From: an uncultured Rikenellaceae bacterium
GTDB lineage: Bacteria; Bacteroidota; Bacteroidia; Bacteroidales; Rikenellaceae
Length of the DNA: 64,000 nucleotides
Direction: 5' to 3'
Assembly: GCA_944326815.1 (NCBI GenBank)
Contig: CALVFI010000014.1
Coordinates: 186,001-250,000 of the forward strand
The position numbers were made by a program, and so were the translations under genes. This document shows, piece by piece, positions 1 to 8,483 of this stretch. The notes below the pieces were generated by a model. It searched no databases and was not told the DNA's origin. It was given only the letters and a program-made list of their open reading frames with translations. Each line of letters begins with the position of its first letter. The stretch's first letter is position 1.

Positions 1-249
1 GGTGGCCCGGTCGTTTCGTCCCATTTCCCGCACTGAGATACCATCGAGATAGTATTTTCCGGAGGAGGGGGTATCCAGACAGCCGAGGATATTCAACAGG
101 GTTGATTTGCCCGAACCGCTGGTTCCCATGATGGTGACGAACTCTCCTTTGCGGATGCTGAATGAGACATCCCGCAGAGCATGTACCGTCTCGTCTCCCA
201 CCTGGAAGTCCCGGCGTAGTTTTTCAACTCGTATGATGTAATCTTCCAT
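1..249 (-). CDS. MacB/LolD-type ABC transporter ATPase (partial, cut by window edge)
   Basis: N-terminal 83 residues of an ABC ATPase; the rest lies beyond base 1. The ATG at 249 opens a protein with the Walker A motif GTSGSGKST near residue 40 and the stretch TLLNILGCLD after it, which is typical of the MacB/LolD group that powers mechanotransmission-type export of macrolides, peptides or lipoproteins. It follows the adaptor gene by 22 bases on the same strand, completing a TolC, MacA, MacB order. Whether a membrane domain is fused or encoded separately cannot be seen. Confidence 0.88.
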   Translation of the reverse strand, partial: MEDYIIRVEKLRRDFQVGDETVHALRDVSFSIRKGEFVTIMGTSGSGKSTLLNILGCLDTPSSGKYYLDGISVREMGRNDRAT

Positions 250-271
250 GAGTTTTGGTTTTATGTTCGGA

Positions 272-1444
272 TTATTTCTTTTTGTCCGAGTCCGGGCGTT
301 TGGGCATGAAAGGACTCTCGCCACCTTCTTCGCTGCCTTTGTTGATGAGGTTGCCGATGCTGATGGCCGTGACTACCTGATCACCTTCCTTGATGTCGCC
401 GCTCACTTCGGTAAAGATTCCGTCGGAGTCGCCGCTCGTAACGTTAACCATGTGGATGCCGTTCGGGTCTTTTAACCACAGTGTTTTTGCGTTTGGATTG
501 GCCGGATCGGTAACGATTGCTTCCGTGCCGTCGGGATGGAAGCGGAGCGCTTTCGATGGAACGACCAGAACATCGTTTTTCTCCATCGTATAGATGGTGA
601 TATTGGCCGTCAGGCCCGGTTTCAGTTTCAGGTCGGGGTTGGGTGCGTTGATCACCACCTCGTAGGTCACGACGTTCGATTCCGTGGTGGCTTGAAGCCG
701 TACCTGGGTGACGGAACCTTCGAATACGTCATTCGGGTAAGCATCTACGGTGAAGGTCACTTTTTGGCCCTCTTGTACGCTGCCGATATCGGCTTCATCA
801 ACATCGGCGATGACACGCATTTGCCGCAGGTCGTTGGCGATGGTGAAGAGTGTCGGTGTCTCGAAGCTGGCGGCAACGGTCTGCCCCTCCTCCACTTCAC
901 GTCCGATGACGATGCCGTCGATCGGTGCGGTAATGGTGGCATATCCGAGGTTTTGGCTCACCTTGAACATGTCGGCCTTCGATTTGTCGTAGGCACTTTT
1001 GGCTTTGTTGTAGTTGTACTCGGCGGTTTCGAATTCCGTGTCGCTTACCATGCCTTTGTCATGCAATCCCTTGGTTCGGGCAAAATTCTTTTCCTGATAT
1101 TCATACTCTGTCTGGTTGGATTGCAGCGTGGCCGTACTTGATTCCAGTTCGGCTTCGAGCGTGGAGCGGTCGATCTCTGCGATGACCTGTCCTTTTGTGA
1201 CGATGGAGTTATAGTCGACGTAGATGTGCGAGATGATGCCTGAAACCTGCGTACCGACCTCTACCTGGATAATCGGCTCGATGGTTCCCGTGGCGGTGAC
1301 GGTGTTGACGATGGAACTTCGACGCACCTCGGCGTAGTCATAAGTCACTTTCGGATCGGACTTCGAGGTGAAAATCAGCAGGAGCACCCCGGCTATGACC
1401 ACCAGTATGATAACGGGGGTAAGGATTTTTTTTACGGTTTTCAT
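272..1444 (-). CDS. MacA-type periplasmic adaptor (HlyD/RND efflux adaptor family)
   Basis: 390-residue membrane-fusion protein linking an inner-membrane ABC transporter to a TolC-type channel. It has one N-terminal membrane anchor (residues about 8-26), then a barrel-sandwich (biotinyl-lipoyl-like) half, a coiled-coil hairpin around residues 95-165 (TLQSNQTEYEYQEKNFARTK region), the second lipoyl half with APIDGIVIGREVEEGQTV, and a beta-barrel domain. The C-terminus is charged (PKRPDSDKKK). This pattern matches MacA rather than RND adaptors such as AcrA, which are lipoproteins. It sits 15 bases after the TolC gene and 22 before the ATPase, so one operon is likely. The substrate cannot be told from sequence. 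Confidence 0.9.
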   Translation of the reverse strand: MKTVKKILTPVIILVVIAGVLLLIFTSKSDPKVTYDYAEVRRSSIVNTVTATGTIEPIIQVEVGTQVSGIISHIYVDYNSIVTKGQVIAEIDRSTLEAELESSTATLQSNQTEYEYQEKNFARTKGLHDKGMVSDTEFETAEYNYNKAKSAYDKSKADMFKVSQNLGYATITAPIDGIVIGREVEEGQTVAASFETPTLFTIANDLRQMRVIADVDEADIGSVQEGQKVTFTVDAYPNDVFEGSVTQVRLQATTESNVVTYEVVINAPNPDLKLKPGLTANITIYTMEKNDVLVVPSKALRFHPDGTEAIVTDPANPNAKTLWLKDPNGIHMVNVTSGDSDGIFTEVSGDIKEGDQVVTAISIGNLINKGSEEGGESPFMPKRPDSDKKK

Positions 1445-1459
1445 TATGCTGTGTTTTTA

Positions 1460-2791
1460 TTATAATTCAATCGGTTGGTTACAATAGAAATTGAGCAGCT
1501 TGATCGATAATACGGCTTGGTATTTGGCTTGCAGTTGCTCCATTTGAGCCGAGAGGTAGTTGTTTTTCTCGGTAAGCAGTTCAACGGTGTTTTTCATTCC
1601 CTCGTCGAATTGGGCACTCACCAGATCATAGCTGATTTTGGCCGATTTCACCTGATCCGAGGCTGAAAGGTAGCGGCTCTGGGCCGATACGGCATCCTGA
1701 TAGAGTGATTCGACCGTTTTCAACAGGTTTTTCTCCGTATTGAGATAGTCGATCTCCGCCTGTTGGGTCTGGAGTCGTGCCTGGGCTATGGAGGAGCGTG
1801 CCTTGCGGTTGCTGAAGATCGGGACGCTGATGGTGATGCCGGCGCTTTCGTTCAATTGATTGTTCAACTGGTTGTAGAAAGAGTAGTTCGAGCCTGAATA
1901 GTTTCCGGTTCCGATTGCGGCATTGGCGGTGATGGTCGGGAGCTTCTCGGCCGTGGCGATTTTTTCGCCGACTTCTGCGGATTGGATGTTCAGTTGGCTG
2001 CTTTGTACCTCCGGTAACCAGGCCAGGGCGCTGCTGTAAACGCTGGCGACGGAGGGAATGGCGGCCATTACCTGATCATCGCCTAATTCCGGGAAATCCA
2101 CCTCGAACGGTTCATCGAGACCCAGTTCCAATAGTTGCTTGAGTGTCAGACGAGCCTGCGCGAGTGTGTTTTCACTTACGGTAAGTTGATAGCGGTCGCT
2201 GCTGAGTTGCGACTCAATTTGGGCGTAATCACTTTGCGAGATAGAGCCCGCCTCGTAGAGAGCTTTCGACCGGACGAGTTGTGCTTCGGAACTTTCGACC
2301 GTTTGTTGGTTGATCTTTACCGACTCGTTGGCATAGAGAATATCGAGATAGGCTTGTGTGACGGCAATCTCGATGTCGTTCTGAGCCGTTGCTACATTGA
2401 GAGAGCTGCTTTGTGCCGCAATTTGCTGTTGTTTGACGGTATTGGCCAGTTTGCCTCCTCCGTAGAGTGTGACATTGGCATTCAGGGCATAGCTGCCCGA
2501 GTAGGTGCCGTTGGAGGAGTAACTGCCATCCTCATTCTGTCGTTTTTCATTGACAAAATTCTGTCCGGAGGAGAATCCGAGCGATGGAATCCATTGGGCT
2601 TTGGCTTCCTGCAGACTCACTTCGGTACTTTGTTGTGTGATTAGTGAGGTTTGTACCTGGAGGTTGTTTTCGCGTGCATAATCGATGCACCGGCGGAGTG
2701 TCCATTTTCCGGCGGCGTCTTGTGCAGTAGCTGTTGCCATCAACAGGCAGCAAGCGACCGATACGAATGCAGATTTGATTTTCCCTGTCAT
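1460..2791 (-). CDS. TolC-family outer membrane efflux protein
   Basis: 443-residue TolC-like protein with a cleavable signal peptide (MTGKIKSAFVSVACCLLMAT ending TAQ) and two repeats of long alpha-helical OEP domains separated by strand segments such as NANVTLYGGGKL and AGITISVPIFSNRKA. The reading frame is open further upstream to 3031, but the ATG at 2791 was chosen because a signal peptide starts exactly there and a promoter-like TAGATTTG lies 30 bases upstream. It is the first gene of the efflux operon and would form the outer-membrane exit duct for the adaptor and ATPase that follow. Confidence 0.9.
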   Translation of the reverse strand: MTGKIKSAFVSVACCLLMATATAQDAAGKWTLRRCIDYARENNLQVQTSLITQQSTEVSLQEAKAQWIPSLGFSSGQNFVNEKRQNEDGSYSSNGTYSGSYALNANVTLYGGGKLANTVKQQQIAAQSSSLNVATAQNDIEIAVTQAYLDILYANESVKINQQTVESSEAQLVRSKALYEAGSISQSDYAQIESQLSSDRYQLTVSENTLAQARLTLKQLLELGLDEPFEVDFPELGDDQVMAAIPSVASVYSSALAWLPEVQSSQLNIQSAEVGEKIATAEKLPTITANAAIGTGNYSGSNYSFYNQLNNQLNESAGITISVPIFSNRKARSSIAQARLQTQQAEIDYLNTEKNLLKTVESLYQDAVSAQSRYLSASDQVKSAKISYDLVSAQFDEGMKNTVELLTEKNNYLSAQMEQLQAKYQAVLSIKLLNFYCNQPIEL

Positions 2792-2820
2792 ATTTGTGGT
2801 TGTTATGCTTTTCAACGTCA

Positions 2821-2851
2821 CAAATCTACCAGGGGATGAACGCCTTTCCAA
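2821..2851 (-). promoter_or_regulatory. Bacteroidetes-type promoter of the efflux operon
   Basis: On the minus strand a -7 box TAGATTTG (2828-2821) fits the consensus TAnnTTTG, and 19 bases upstream lies TTGG (2851-2848), a near match to the -33 TTTG. It would start transcription about 20 bases before the TolC start codon at 2791. Confidence 0.5.
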
Positions 2852-2908
2852 GCAAGTTCGGCCGAGAGGCTGATTGTCTCGACAAAAAGCTTTTTTTGGT
2901 CGACGAAT

Positions 2909-2953
2909 TAAAAAAGGAAGATGCTTTGGAACAATCTCCAAGGCATCTTCCTT
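2909..2953 (-). terminator. Intrinsic terminator after the TonB receptor gene
   Basis: 17-bp inverted repeat (2914-2930 with 2937-2953, one G-U type pair) with a six-base loop. On the minus strand it is followed by a run of T (A-run at 2909-2913 on the plus strand). It lies 29 bases after the receptor stop codon and separates it from the efflux operon promoter. Confidence 0.85.
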
Positions 2954-2981
2954 ATGTAGAGAATTGATATTGGACGGATAA

Positions 2982-5783
2982 TTAGAAGGTAAGATTTGCT
3001 TGCATAATGAAAGTACGCGGAGCAGAAACATCCATCGGACGGATAGAATATTCTTCGTTCAACAGATTGTTTACGCTAAATTGGAATCTTACGTTATTTG
3101 TTACTTGAACTCCTGCCCGTACGTCCATTACGAAATATCCATTGTTCATTTTTTCCCAATACCCTTTTAGGTCGCCGAACATCAAATAGCGCACATAATC
3201 CATGATTTCTGGCTTTGCTTTGGGCCGTTCATCCGCGAGGAAGTAATCTACGGCCAAAGTCTTGCTTTTCCATCCGAGGTTTGTACCGAGAGTGAGTCGT
3301 TTCCACTGCAGGTCGAACACCCCTTTTACGGAATGTTTCTGGCGATATTTCAGGTATTTCGAGTTATTCGATTTCTGTTTCATCTGTAAAGGATCGGTAT
3401 AGGCATCCTCAATGGCGTTACGCTTTTTGTAGTTTACATCTTCCGGCTCGGTATAGACATATCCGATGTTGTAGGTCAGTTGTGTATGAGGATTAATTTC
3501 GCAGATACCGGTCAACGACAGATCCACGCCGTAGATACGCGCTTTGTCTACATTGAAGAACTGTGCGCCTATACCTGGCATATTCCCATTGAGTATCATA
3601 TCAACCACTTGTTTGAGGTTGCTGACGTAATCGTAAGGAGGATTGGTATTGAACAAGCCGATGTTGAATTCGATCATATTGTCGTATTCGGTATAGAATC
3701 CGGCGGCATCGAAATAGCCTTTGAATGGCCCGAACATGTATCCTTGTTTGAATCCGACCTCTACGTTATAACCACTCTCTGCTTTCAGGTTCGCATTGGG
3801 GAATGCTCCGATGCCTCCGATGTCCTTGCGGATAAACTTCTCGGTGATAGAGGGATAGCGGTAGCCTTGTCCGAACGAAGCACGGATAAAGCTGGCTTCG
3901 GCCAACTGATAGTTCAAACCGGCGCGCAGAACCGGTTTCATGGGGATATTTTTTCCGAATACCTTGGTTTCTGCCTCGCGGTAACGGTCATCGACACGAT
4001 AGTATTCGAAACGGGCTCCGAGCGACAGGTTCAGACGGTCGAAGAATTTGTCGTCATATTGAAAATAGAGTGCTGCATTATCACTTCTGTGCTTGCCGTT
4101 GAAGCTTGAGTTGATATACATATGTTCGTAAGTAACTCCCGCTGTGATCTGGCCTCCGCGGTCGAAACCTTTATTGAATTGGTAATCGAAATAGTATTGG
4201 GAGATACGATCGGGATGGATCAATGGTTCGGGTGCTGTTTTGTTCGGGTTAAGGAATAGATTTAACACGTCGTTGGTGTTATGTACCAAGGGAAGGCGTC
4301 CCATTGTCCAGGAAACGAGGTCCATGTAATCGGCCGGTTTGGCATTGGGGAAGAAGTGATTTCCTACGCGTTTGATCGTGTTGATCAGGTTGTCGTAATT
4401 CCCGTTGATGGCATCCAGGGCGGGAGGAACCAATGAGGCAATGATGTTCGGGTAGTCATTGATCAGTTCGGGAATGGACGTCGTGTAGTTGAATCCCATG
4501 TTGTCGAGAATCTCGAACAGGGATTTATCCGTGGTATGAGTCAGAATGTTGTCTGAAGCGAAATAGACACGGCTTTTGATTCGATGAGAGGTCTTGTTGG
4601 ACGAGTTGTAGTAGTTGATAAACGGATCGAGGTAGAATTGATTGCCCTGACGTGACATATTGGTAAGGGGCGACTGCCGGTAAGCCTCTTCCGGCGAACG
4701 CCAGAGGAAAACGTCGGCGGCCTCGTCCGACATGAAATTAATATTGGCTCCGTAATTGAGCCCTTTGATCGTGGGGTTGTGATGTGTTACGTTGCCTCCT
4801 ACCCGGACGCGCTTGTTGAAACCTCCTTCCTTGTACCCCTCGTCGGTGAAGAGGTTCAGAGCTCCGGATACGTCCCAGTCGCCGATTCGCCGTGCGTGCG
4901 ATACATCCAGACCATTATACATTGGATTGCGGACGCCGGAGAGGATGGTCTTGCGCATGAGTGGCTCTACTTCGTATTTTCCTTGTTTCCAGAAGGTCCG
5001 GTCCCACCAGATGTAACTTTCCTTGTCGGGATTGCCGTATACACCCATGTAGGCATTGACGCGAGTGACGGGATCGGCGCCCGGACGGGAGGTGCGGACA
5101 TTGATCAGACCGTTGAGGGCGGATGAACCGTACAGTACGGAGGAGGCTCCTTTGATCACCTCCACCTGTTCCACATTCTCCATCGGGATGGTGTTCCAGT
5201 TAATTTCACCGCCATCGGGCGAGAGTATCGACATGCCATCTACCATGATGAGGCAACGGCTGCCCACACCGTAGGTCCAGCCGCTTCCGCCACGGATGGT
5301 AGGTTGTTTGTCCACTACATCCACTCCTGAGATGTTGTTGAGTGTCGCACGCAAATCGGAGGGATTCTGCTTGAGTACATCTGTGGATTTGAGTACGTTC
5401 ATCGAGACGGTAATATCGCTCAGTTTCTGGCTGAAACGACCGGCACTGACGACGACGGCGTCCAATGCACTTGAATTCGGTTTCAGGTAAATATCTTGTG
5501 TGTAAACTTCTTTTTTCTCAATGACTAACGGTACGTTTTTGGTTTCGTATCCGATAAAACTGTATGTTAGCATAATGCCACCTTCCGGAACAGTGATTTC
5601 ATAATATCCCTCGTTGTTGGATACCGTTCCTTTTGGGCCGGTTTTATCGGTATAGTAAATGCTGACTCCGGCCATCGGTGCATTTTTGTTTCCTGCATCG
5701 TATACATACCCAATCACTTTTTGACCTAGTACGTTTTGAGCGGCCAATAACAAAATCAGTGCGATAAATATGTTTTTTTTCAT
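2982..5783 (-). CDS. TonB-dependent outer membrane receptor
   Basis: 933-residue receptor. Signal peptide (residues 1-20, ending VLGQ), a carboxypeptidase-regulatory-like domain of about 90 residues (VIGYVYDAGNKNAPMAGVSI onwards, with SFIGYETKNV), then a plug domain (DAVVVSAGRFSQKLSDITV; RGGSGWTYGVGSR; VEVIKGASSVLYGSSALNG) and a 22-strand-type barrel ending in a terminal phenylalanine (MQANLTF). The length and plug resemble siderophore, heme or cobalamin receptors more than SusC, and no SusD gene lies next to it. It follows the DUF4925 lipoprotein gene by 30 bases and probably shares its transcript. Ligand unknown; iron or another scarce micronutrient is a guess from family only. Confidence 0.92.
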   Translation of the reverse strand: MKKNIFIALILLLAAQNVLGQKVIGYVYDAGNKNAPMAGVSIYYTDKTGPKGTVSNNEGYYEITVPEGGIMLTYSFIGYETKNVPLVIEKKEVYTQDIYLKPNSSALDAVVVSAGRFSQKLSDITVSMNVLKSTDVLKQNPSDLRATLNNISGVDVVDKQPTIRGGSGWTYGVGSRCLIMVDGMSILSPDGGEINWNTIPMENVEQVEVIKGASSVLYGSSALNGLINVRTSRPGADPVTRVNAYMGVYGNPDKESYIWWDRTFWKQGKYEVEPLMRKTILSGVRNPMYNGLDVSHARRIGDWDVSGALNLFTDEGYKEGGFNKRVRVGGNVTHHNPTIKGLNYGANINFMSDEAADVFLWRSPEEAYRQSPLTNMSRQGNQFYLDPFINYYNSSNKTSHRIKSRVYFASDNILTHTTDKSLFEILDNMGFNYTTSIPELINDYPNIIASLVPPALDAINGNYDNLINTIKRVGNHFFPNAKPADYMDLVSWTMGRLPLVHNTNDVLNLFLNPNKTAPEPLIHPDRISQYYFDYQFNKGFDRGGQITAGVTYEHMYINSSFNGKHRSDNAALYFQYDDKFFDRLNLSLGARFEYYRVDDRYREAETKVFGKNIPMKPVLRAGLNYQLAEASFIRASFGQGYRYPSITEKFIRKDIGGIGAFPNANLKAESGYNVEVGFKQGYMFGPFKGYFDAAGFYTEYDNMIEFNIGLFNTNPPYDYVSNLKQVVDMILNGNMPGIGAQFFNVDKARIYGVDLSLTGICEINPHTQLTYNIGYVYTEPEDVNYKKRNAIEDAYTDPLQMKQKSNNSKYLKYRQKHSVKGVFDLQWKRLTLGTNLGWKSKTLAVDYFLADERPKAKPEIMDYVRYLMFGDLKGYWEKMNNGYFVMDVRAGVQVTNNVRFQFSVNNLLNEEYSIRPMDVSAPRTFIMQANLTF

Positions 5784-5813
5784 CTCTTCGTTGTTTTATG
5801 TTTCCCAGAGGGT

Positions 5814-7055
5814 TTAATTGAGATCGGCGAGATCAGCCGGAATCGCTTCGGGATTCATCTTAAGAGTCAGGTCGACCGTTTCGGTAATAGTGACAGCAAA
5901 AGAGAGCGTATTGATGATACTTGTGACGAATGGCTTCAACGCTGCGCCATTCTCTCCGAAGTCCAGATTTGTCAACAACGGTTTTACTAACGGAAGCATT
6001 TTCAGTATGGGGAGCAGTTGTTCGGTTTCGAGTGTAAGGGTTACCGAACCATCCTGACTTTCATTGATCGTCAACGGAATACCATCAGTCAACCACGGTT
6101 GAATCGTGGTGAAGAAATTCATGAGATCTGCTTCTGAGATGCCCAGGCCGCTCTTCGTTTGAGTCTCTTTAGGGGCGGTAGCGATTGCTACGATCTGTTG
6201 AATATTGGGAACGAGATACAGTGTTCCCTCTTTGACGTAAAATTGACAGAGGTTCTGATCGGGGGAGTAAGTCCACGTCGGGGTCCCTCCACTCATAGCA
6301 TCCATGCCGTTGGGAGCATAGACCGCCCGGATGTTCCCTGTTTCCTGGAACTGGATATCGCGTACGAACAGGGGGAGAATCATGCTGACCATTGGTCCCA
6401 AGGCACTGTTCAGTCCCAATGGATCGCGATTCTCTTCCGTTACCACGACATCCGTTACGTCGGTGGGATCATCTGGATTAACATATTGATAATTACCAAT
6501 TTTGCAGACAAAGGTGATGGCAATAGCGTCTCCTTTTGAGCTTAGTGCCCACCAATTGGTTCCTTTACTGTTTTTATTGAACGAATTTTCCGGGAAAACA
6601 ACATTGGTGAGCCCCAGTGTCATGTGCCCGGGTGTGACGTAGGAGTCGCCGGTGAGTGCAAACTGAACGCCCTCCGAAGTCGTGATGGTCGATGTCTTGC
6701 TCGAAATCTTGAACAAAGTCGTATCGGCCTTGTCACGTGTTAGGTTGACATCGAACTGGACTTGAGGTTCGCCAGGCACGACATATTGTAAGGTGATGGT
6801 TCCGTTTTGTAGGTCATTTGTTTTGAGTCCGACATTTTTGCCGGGCAATGGCAATCCTGCATTATTGGCATATCCGAAAGTGAGTTCCAGCGAGTTTGCC
6901 GGATATAATTCATCCGAATAAACCGTGTTTAATTGTTCCGCCAAAGTGGGTTGAGGCGTAGGAGTGATCTCCTCCTTGTCGTTGCAGGAAGAAAAAACGC
7001 CCAGGCTCAATGCACCCGTCAATACCCATAAATAATAGAGGTACAGTTTTTTCAT
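5814..7055 (-). CDS. DUF4925-like surface lipoprotein
   Basis: 413-residue predicted lipoprotein: hydrophobic signal (MKKLYLYYLWVLTGALSLGV) followed by a FSSC lipobox, then Asp/Glu just after the Cys (NDKEE), which in Bacteroidetes often marks surface export. The body is rich in short beta segments with an ordered repeat of Thr/Leu strands and no enzyme motif. The frame is open to 7124, but the ATG at 7055 carries the signal peptide and is chosen. It resembles the DUF4925 family known mainly from Bacteroidales; no function is established. It is the promoter-proximal partner of the TonB receptor downstream, so a ligand-capturing role for that receptor is plausible but inferred. Confidence 0.75.
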   Translation of the reverse strand: MKKLYLYYLWVLTGALSLGVFSSCNDKEEITPTPQPTLAEQLNTVYSDELYPANSLELTFGYANNAGLPLPGKNVGLKTNDLQNGTITLQYVVPGEPQVQFDVNLTRDKADTTLFKISSKTSTITTSEGVQFALTGDSYVTPGHMTLGLTNVVFPENSFNKNSKGTNWWALSSKGDAIAITFVCKIGNYQYVNPDDPTDVTDVVVTEENRDPLGLNSALGPMVSMILPLFVRDIQFQETGNIRAVYAPNGMDAMSGGTPTWTYSPDQNLCQFYVKEGTLYLVPNIQQIVAIATAPKETQTKSGLGISEADLMNFFTTIQPWLTDGIPLTINESQDGSVTLTLETEQLLPILKMLPLVKPLLTNLDFGENGAALKPFVTSIINTLSFAVTITETVDLTLKMNPEAIPADLADLN

Positions 7056-7213
7056 GATTTTTATCTCAAATTTTTGAAAATTTGCGCTAAGTACCGGATT
7101 TTCCTCGCATTGAACAAGTCCCATATTTCATATTCTTTGTCCTTTTTTTAAGATTGTTTAAAATTCTGATGATTTTTTCTTTATTTTAATGTCCTATTCA
7201 TAAAGATGACCCG

Positions 7214-8050
7214 ATGAATCAGAAGTTTCCTGATGTCGATATGCCGATTGATTTTGTCACAGGAGTCGACATAACGGAAGAGATACTGAATCTCTATCGC
7301 TTTCCATGCCGTTTGAAAGCGGGGATTTTCGTATTGTGTTTGGAGGGGGAATTGCGGGCGATGATTAATTTATCGGAATATCGGATAGTGAAGAATGATT
7401 TCATTACACTCGCTCCTGAGAGTATCATCCAATTTTATGAGACGTCGGAAGATATTAAGGTGTGTTTTGCAGGATTTTCTTCCCATTTTTTGAACAATTC
7501 GAGTCAGCTGAAATTGAAATTCGAATTTGTTCCGACAGTTATGGAGTCTCCGGTAATCAGTCTCCGTCCTGATATAGCCGATATTTACAAAGATTATTTC
7601 TCCCTGATGAAAAAGGCATTTGTCTGTAATCGTTTGGATAATCCGGAAATAGTTCGTTGTATCCTCAATTCGTTATTAGAGGGGGTGCGCGGTTTTTATC
7701 GGGAGGAACCTAAAGATAATAGGCTATTGAGTCGCAAGGAAAATATTTGTCGGCAATTGGTTAAGTTGGTGATGCAACATTTTGCGACAGAACGCAAAGT
7801 GTCGTTCTATGCCGATCTGTTGCACATAACTCCTCAGCATTTGAGTGTTACTGTGAAGCAGGCCAGCGGAAAGACTGTGTCTGATATTATTGCTGAAGTA
7901 GTCATCATGGATGCCAAAGCTAAATTGAAATCGACGGATATGACAATTCAAGAGATCTCTTATTCGCTCAGTTTTCCCAATGTGTCGTTTTTTGGAAAAT
8001 ATTTTAAACGTTATGTGGGAATGTCTCCAAATGAGTATCGTCGAAGTTGA
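7214..8050 (+). CDS. AraC-family transcriptional regulator
   Basis: 278 residues. The N-terminal half is a cupin-like sensing domain (residues about 30-150, FVLCLEGELRAMINLSEYRI). The C-terminal 100 residues form the two-helix-turn-helix AraC domain, with VSFYADLLHITPQHLSVTVKQ as first HTH and a second ending FFGKYFKRYVGMSPNEYRR, the classic AraC signature. It is divergent from the DUF4925/TonB operon across a 158-base region and is the obvious candidate regulator of it; it also precedes the peptide/fimbrillin operon by 226 bases on the same strand, which is the other possible target. Confidence 0.9.
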   Translation: MNQKFPDVDMPIDFVTGVDITEEILNLYRFPCRLKAGIFVLCLEGELRAMINLSEYRIVKNDFITLAPESIIQFYETSEDIKVCFAGFSSHFLNNSSQLKLKFEFVPTVMESPVISLRPDIADIYKDYFSLMKKAFVCNRLDNPEIVRCILNSLLEGVRGFYREEPKDNRLLSRKENICRQLVKLVMQHFATERKVSFYADLLHITPQHLSVTVKQASGKTVSDIIAEVVIMDAKAKLKSTDMTIQEISYSLSFPNVSFFGKYFKRYVGMSPNEYRRS

Positions 8051-8131
8051 TTCTGCATAAAGTTTCTGGTCAATTTATTGGAAAAAATGTTCTTTATTCG
8101 AGATTGGAAACATCTCTCTGAAAAATAAATG

Positions 8132-8139
8132 TATTTTTG
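8132..8139 (+). promoter_or_regulatory. Possible -7 box (TATTTTTG) of the small-peptide/fimbrillin operon
   Basis: TATTTTTG fits TAnnTTTG. It lies in the AT-rich 226-base gap between the AraC gene and the 56-residue peptide gene, giving a leader of about 130 bases. No convincing -33 TTTG is found at 19-20 bases, so this is a weak call. Confidence 0.35.
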
Positions 8140-8276
8140 TTGTTGCTTTGTATAAATCTATGATTCAGTTTAATAATATACAATAAGTCCGTAATATAAG
8201 CCTTGTTTCAATCTTTATGAAAAAAAGTCGATTTGTTAGATGACTGTAAGATATATAATTAAATAACTCAGTTAAA

Positions 8277-8447
8277 ATGGAGAAACAGATGAAATTGAAT
8301 GAGAGTACATGCGTGAATACCGTGTCTGGTGAAGCATGTTCGCAGAAAGAACCTTATGCTGCTCCGGTAATCGAGGTGGTAGATGTAAAGGTGGAACAAG
8401 GATTTGCTACTTCCATGCCGTCGTGGGAAGATCCGCAGCCGTGGTAA
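8277..8447 (+). CDS. 56-residue unknown peptide, Bacteroidales small-peptide type; candidate exported or modified precursor
   Basis: Short gene, ATG at 8277 to TAA at 8447. No signal peptide; the first half is polar with two cysteines (C12, C21). The second half has a patterned segment YAAPVIEVVDVKVEQGFATS (residues 27-46) followed by MPSWEDPQPW. From memory, short Bacteroidales proteins of the form Y-x-x-P-x-x-E-V-x-x-V-x-x-E-x-G-F-A-x-S with an acidic/aromatic tail are common near fimbrillin-like genes and are usually annotated hypothetical. The tail holds Ser, Glu, Asp and two Trp. It precedes the fimbrillin-like lipoprotein by 36 bases and would be co-transcribed. Function unknown; a precursor for the convergent PqqD/kinase/ABC cassette is one hypothesis, and a leader or accessory protein of the lipoprotein is another. 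Confidence 0.72.
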   Translation: MEKQMKLNESTCVNTVSGEACSQKEPYAAPVIEVVDVKVEQGFATSMPSWEDPQPW

Positions 8448-8483
8448 AAGGTCGTATGTTGAATTTTTGAAAAAGTATTGATT

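Noticed and set aside
2792-3031. 80-residue N-terminal extension of the TolC-like gene
   Set aside because: It would run through a promoter and the receptor terminator, and would bury the signal peptide.
2982-7055. SusC/SusD polysaccharide-utilisation pair
   Set aside because: The receptor is too short and its plug unlike SusC; the lipoprotein has no SusD helical pattern.
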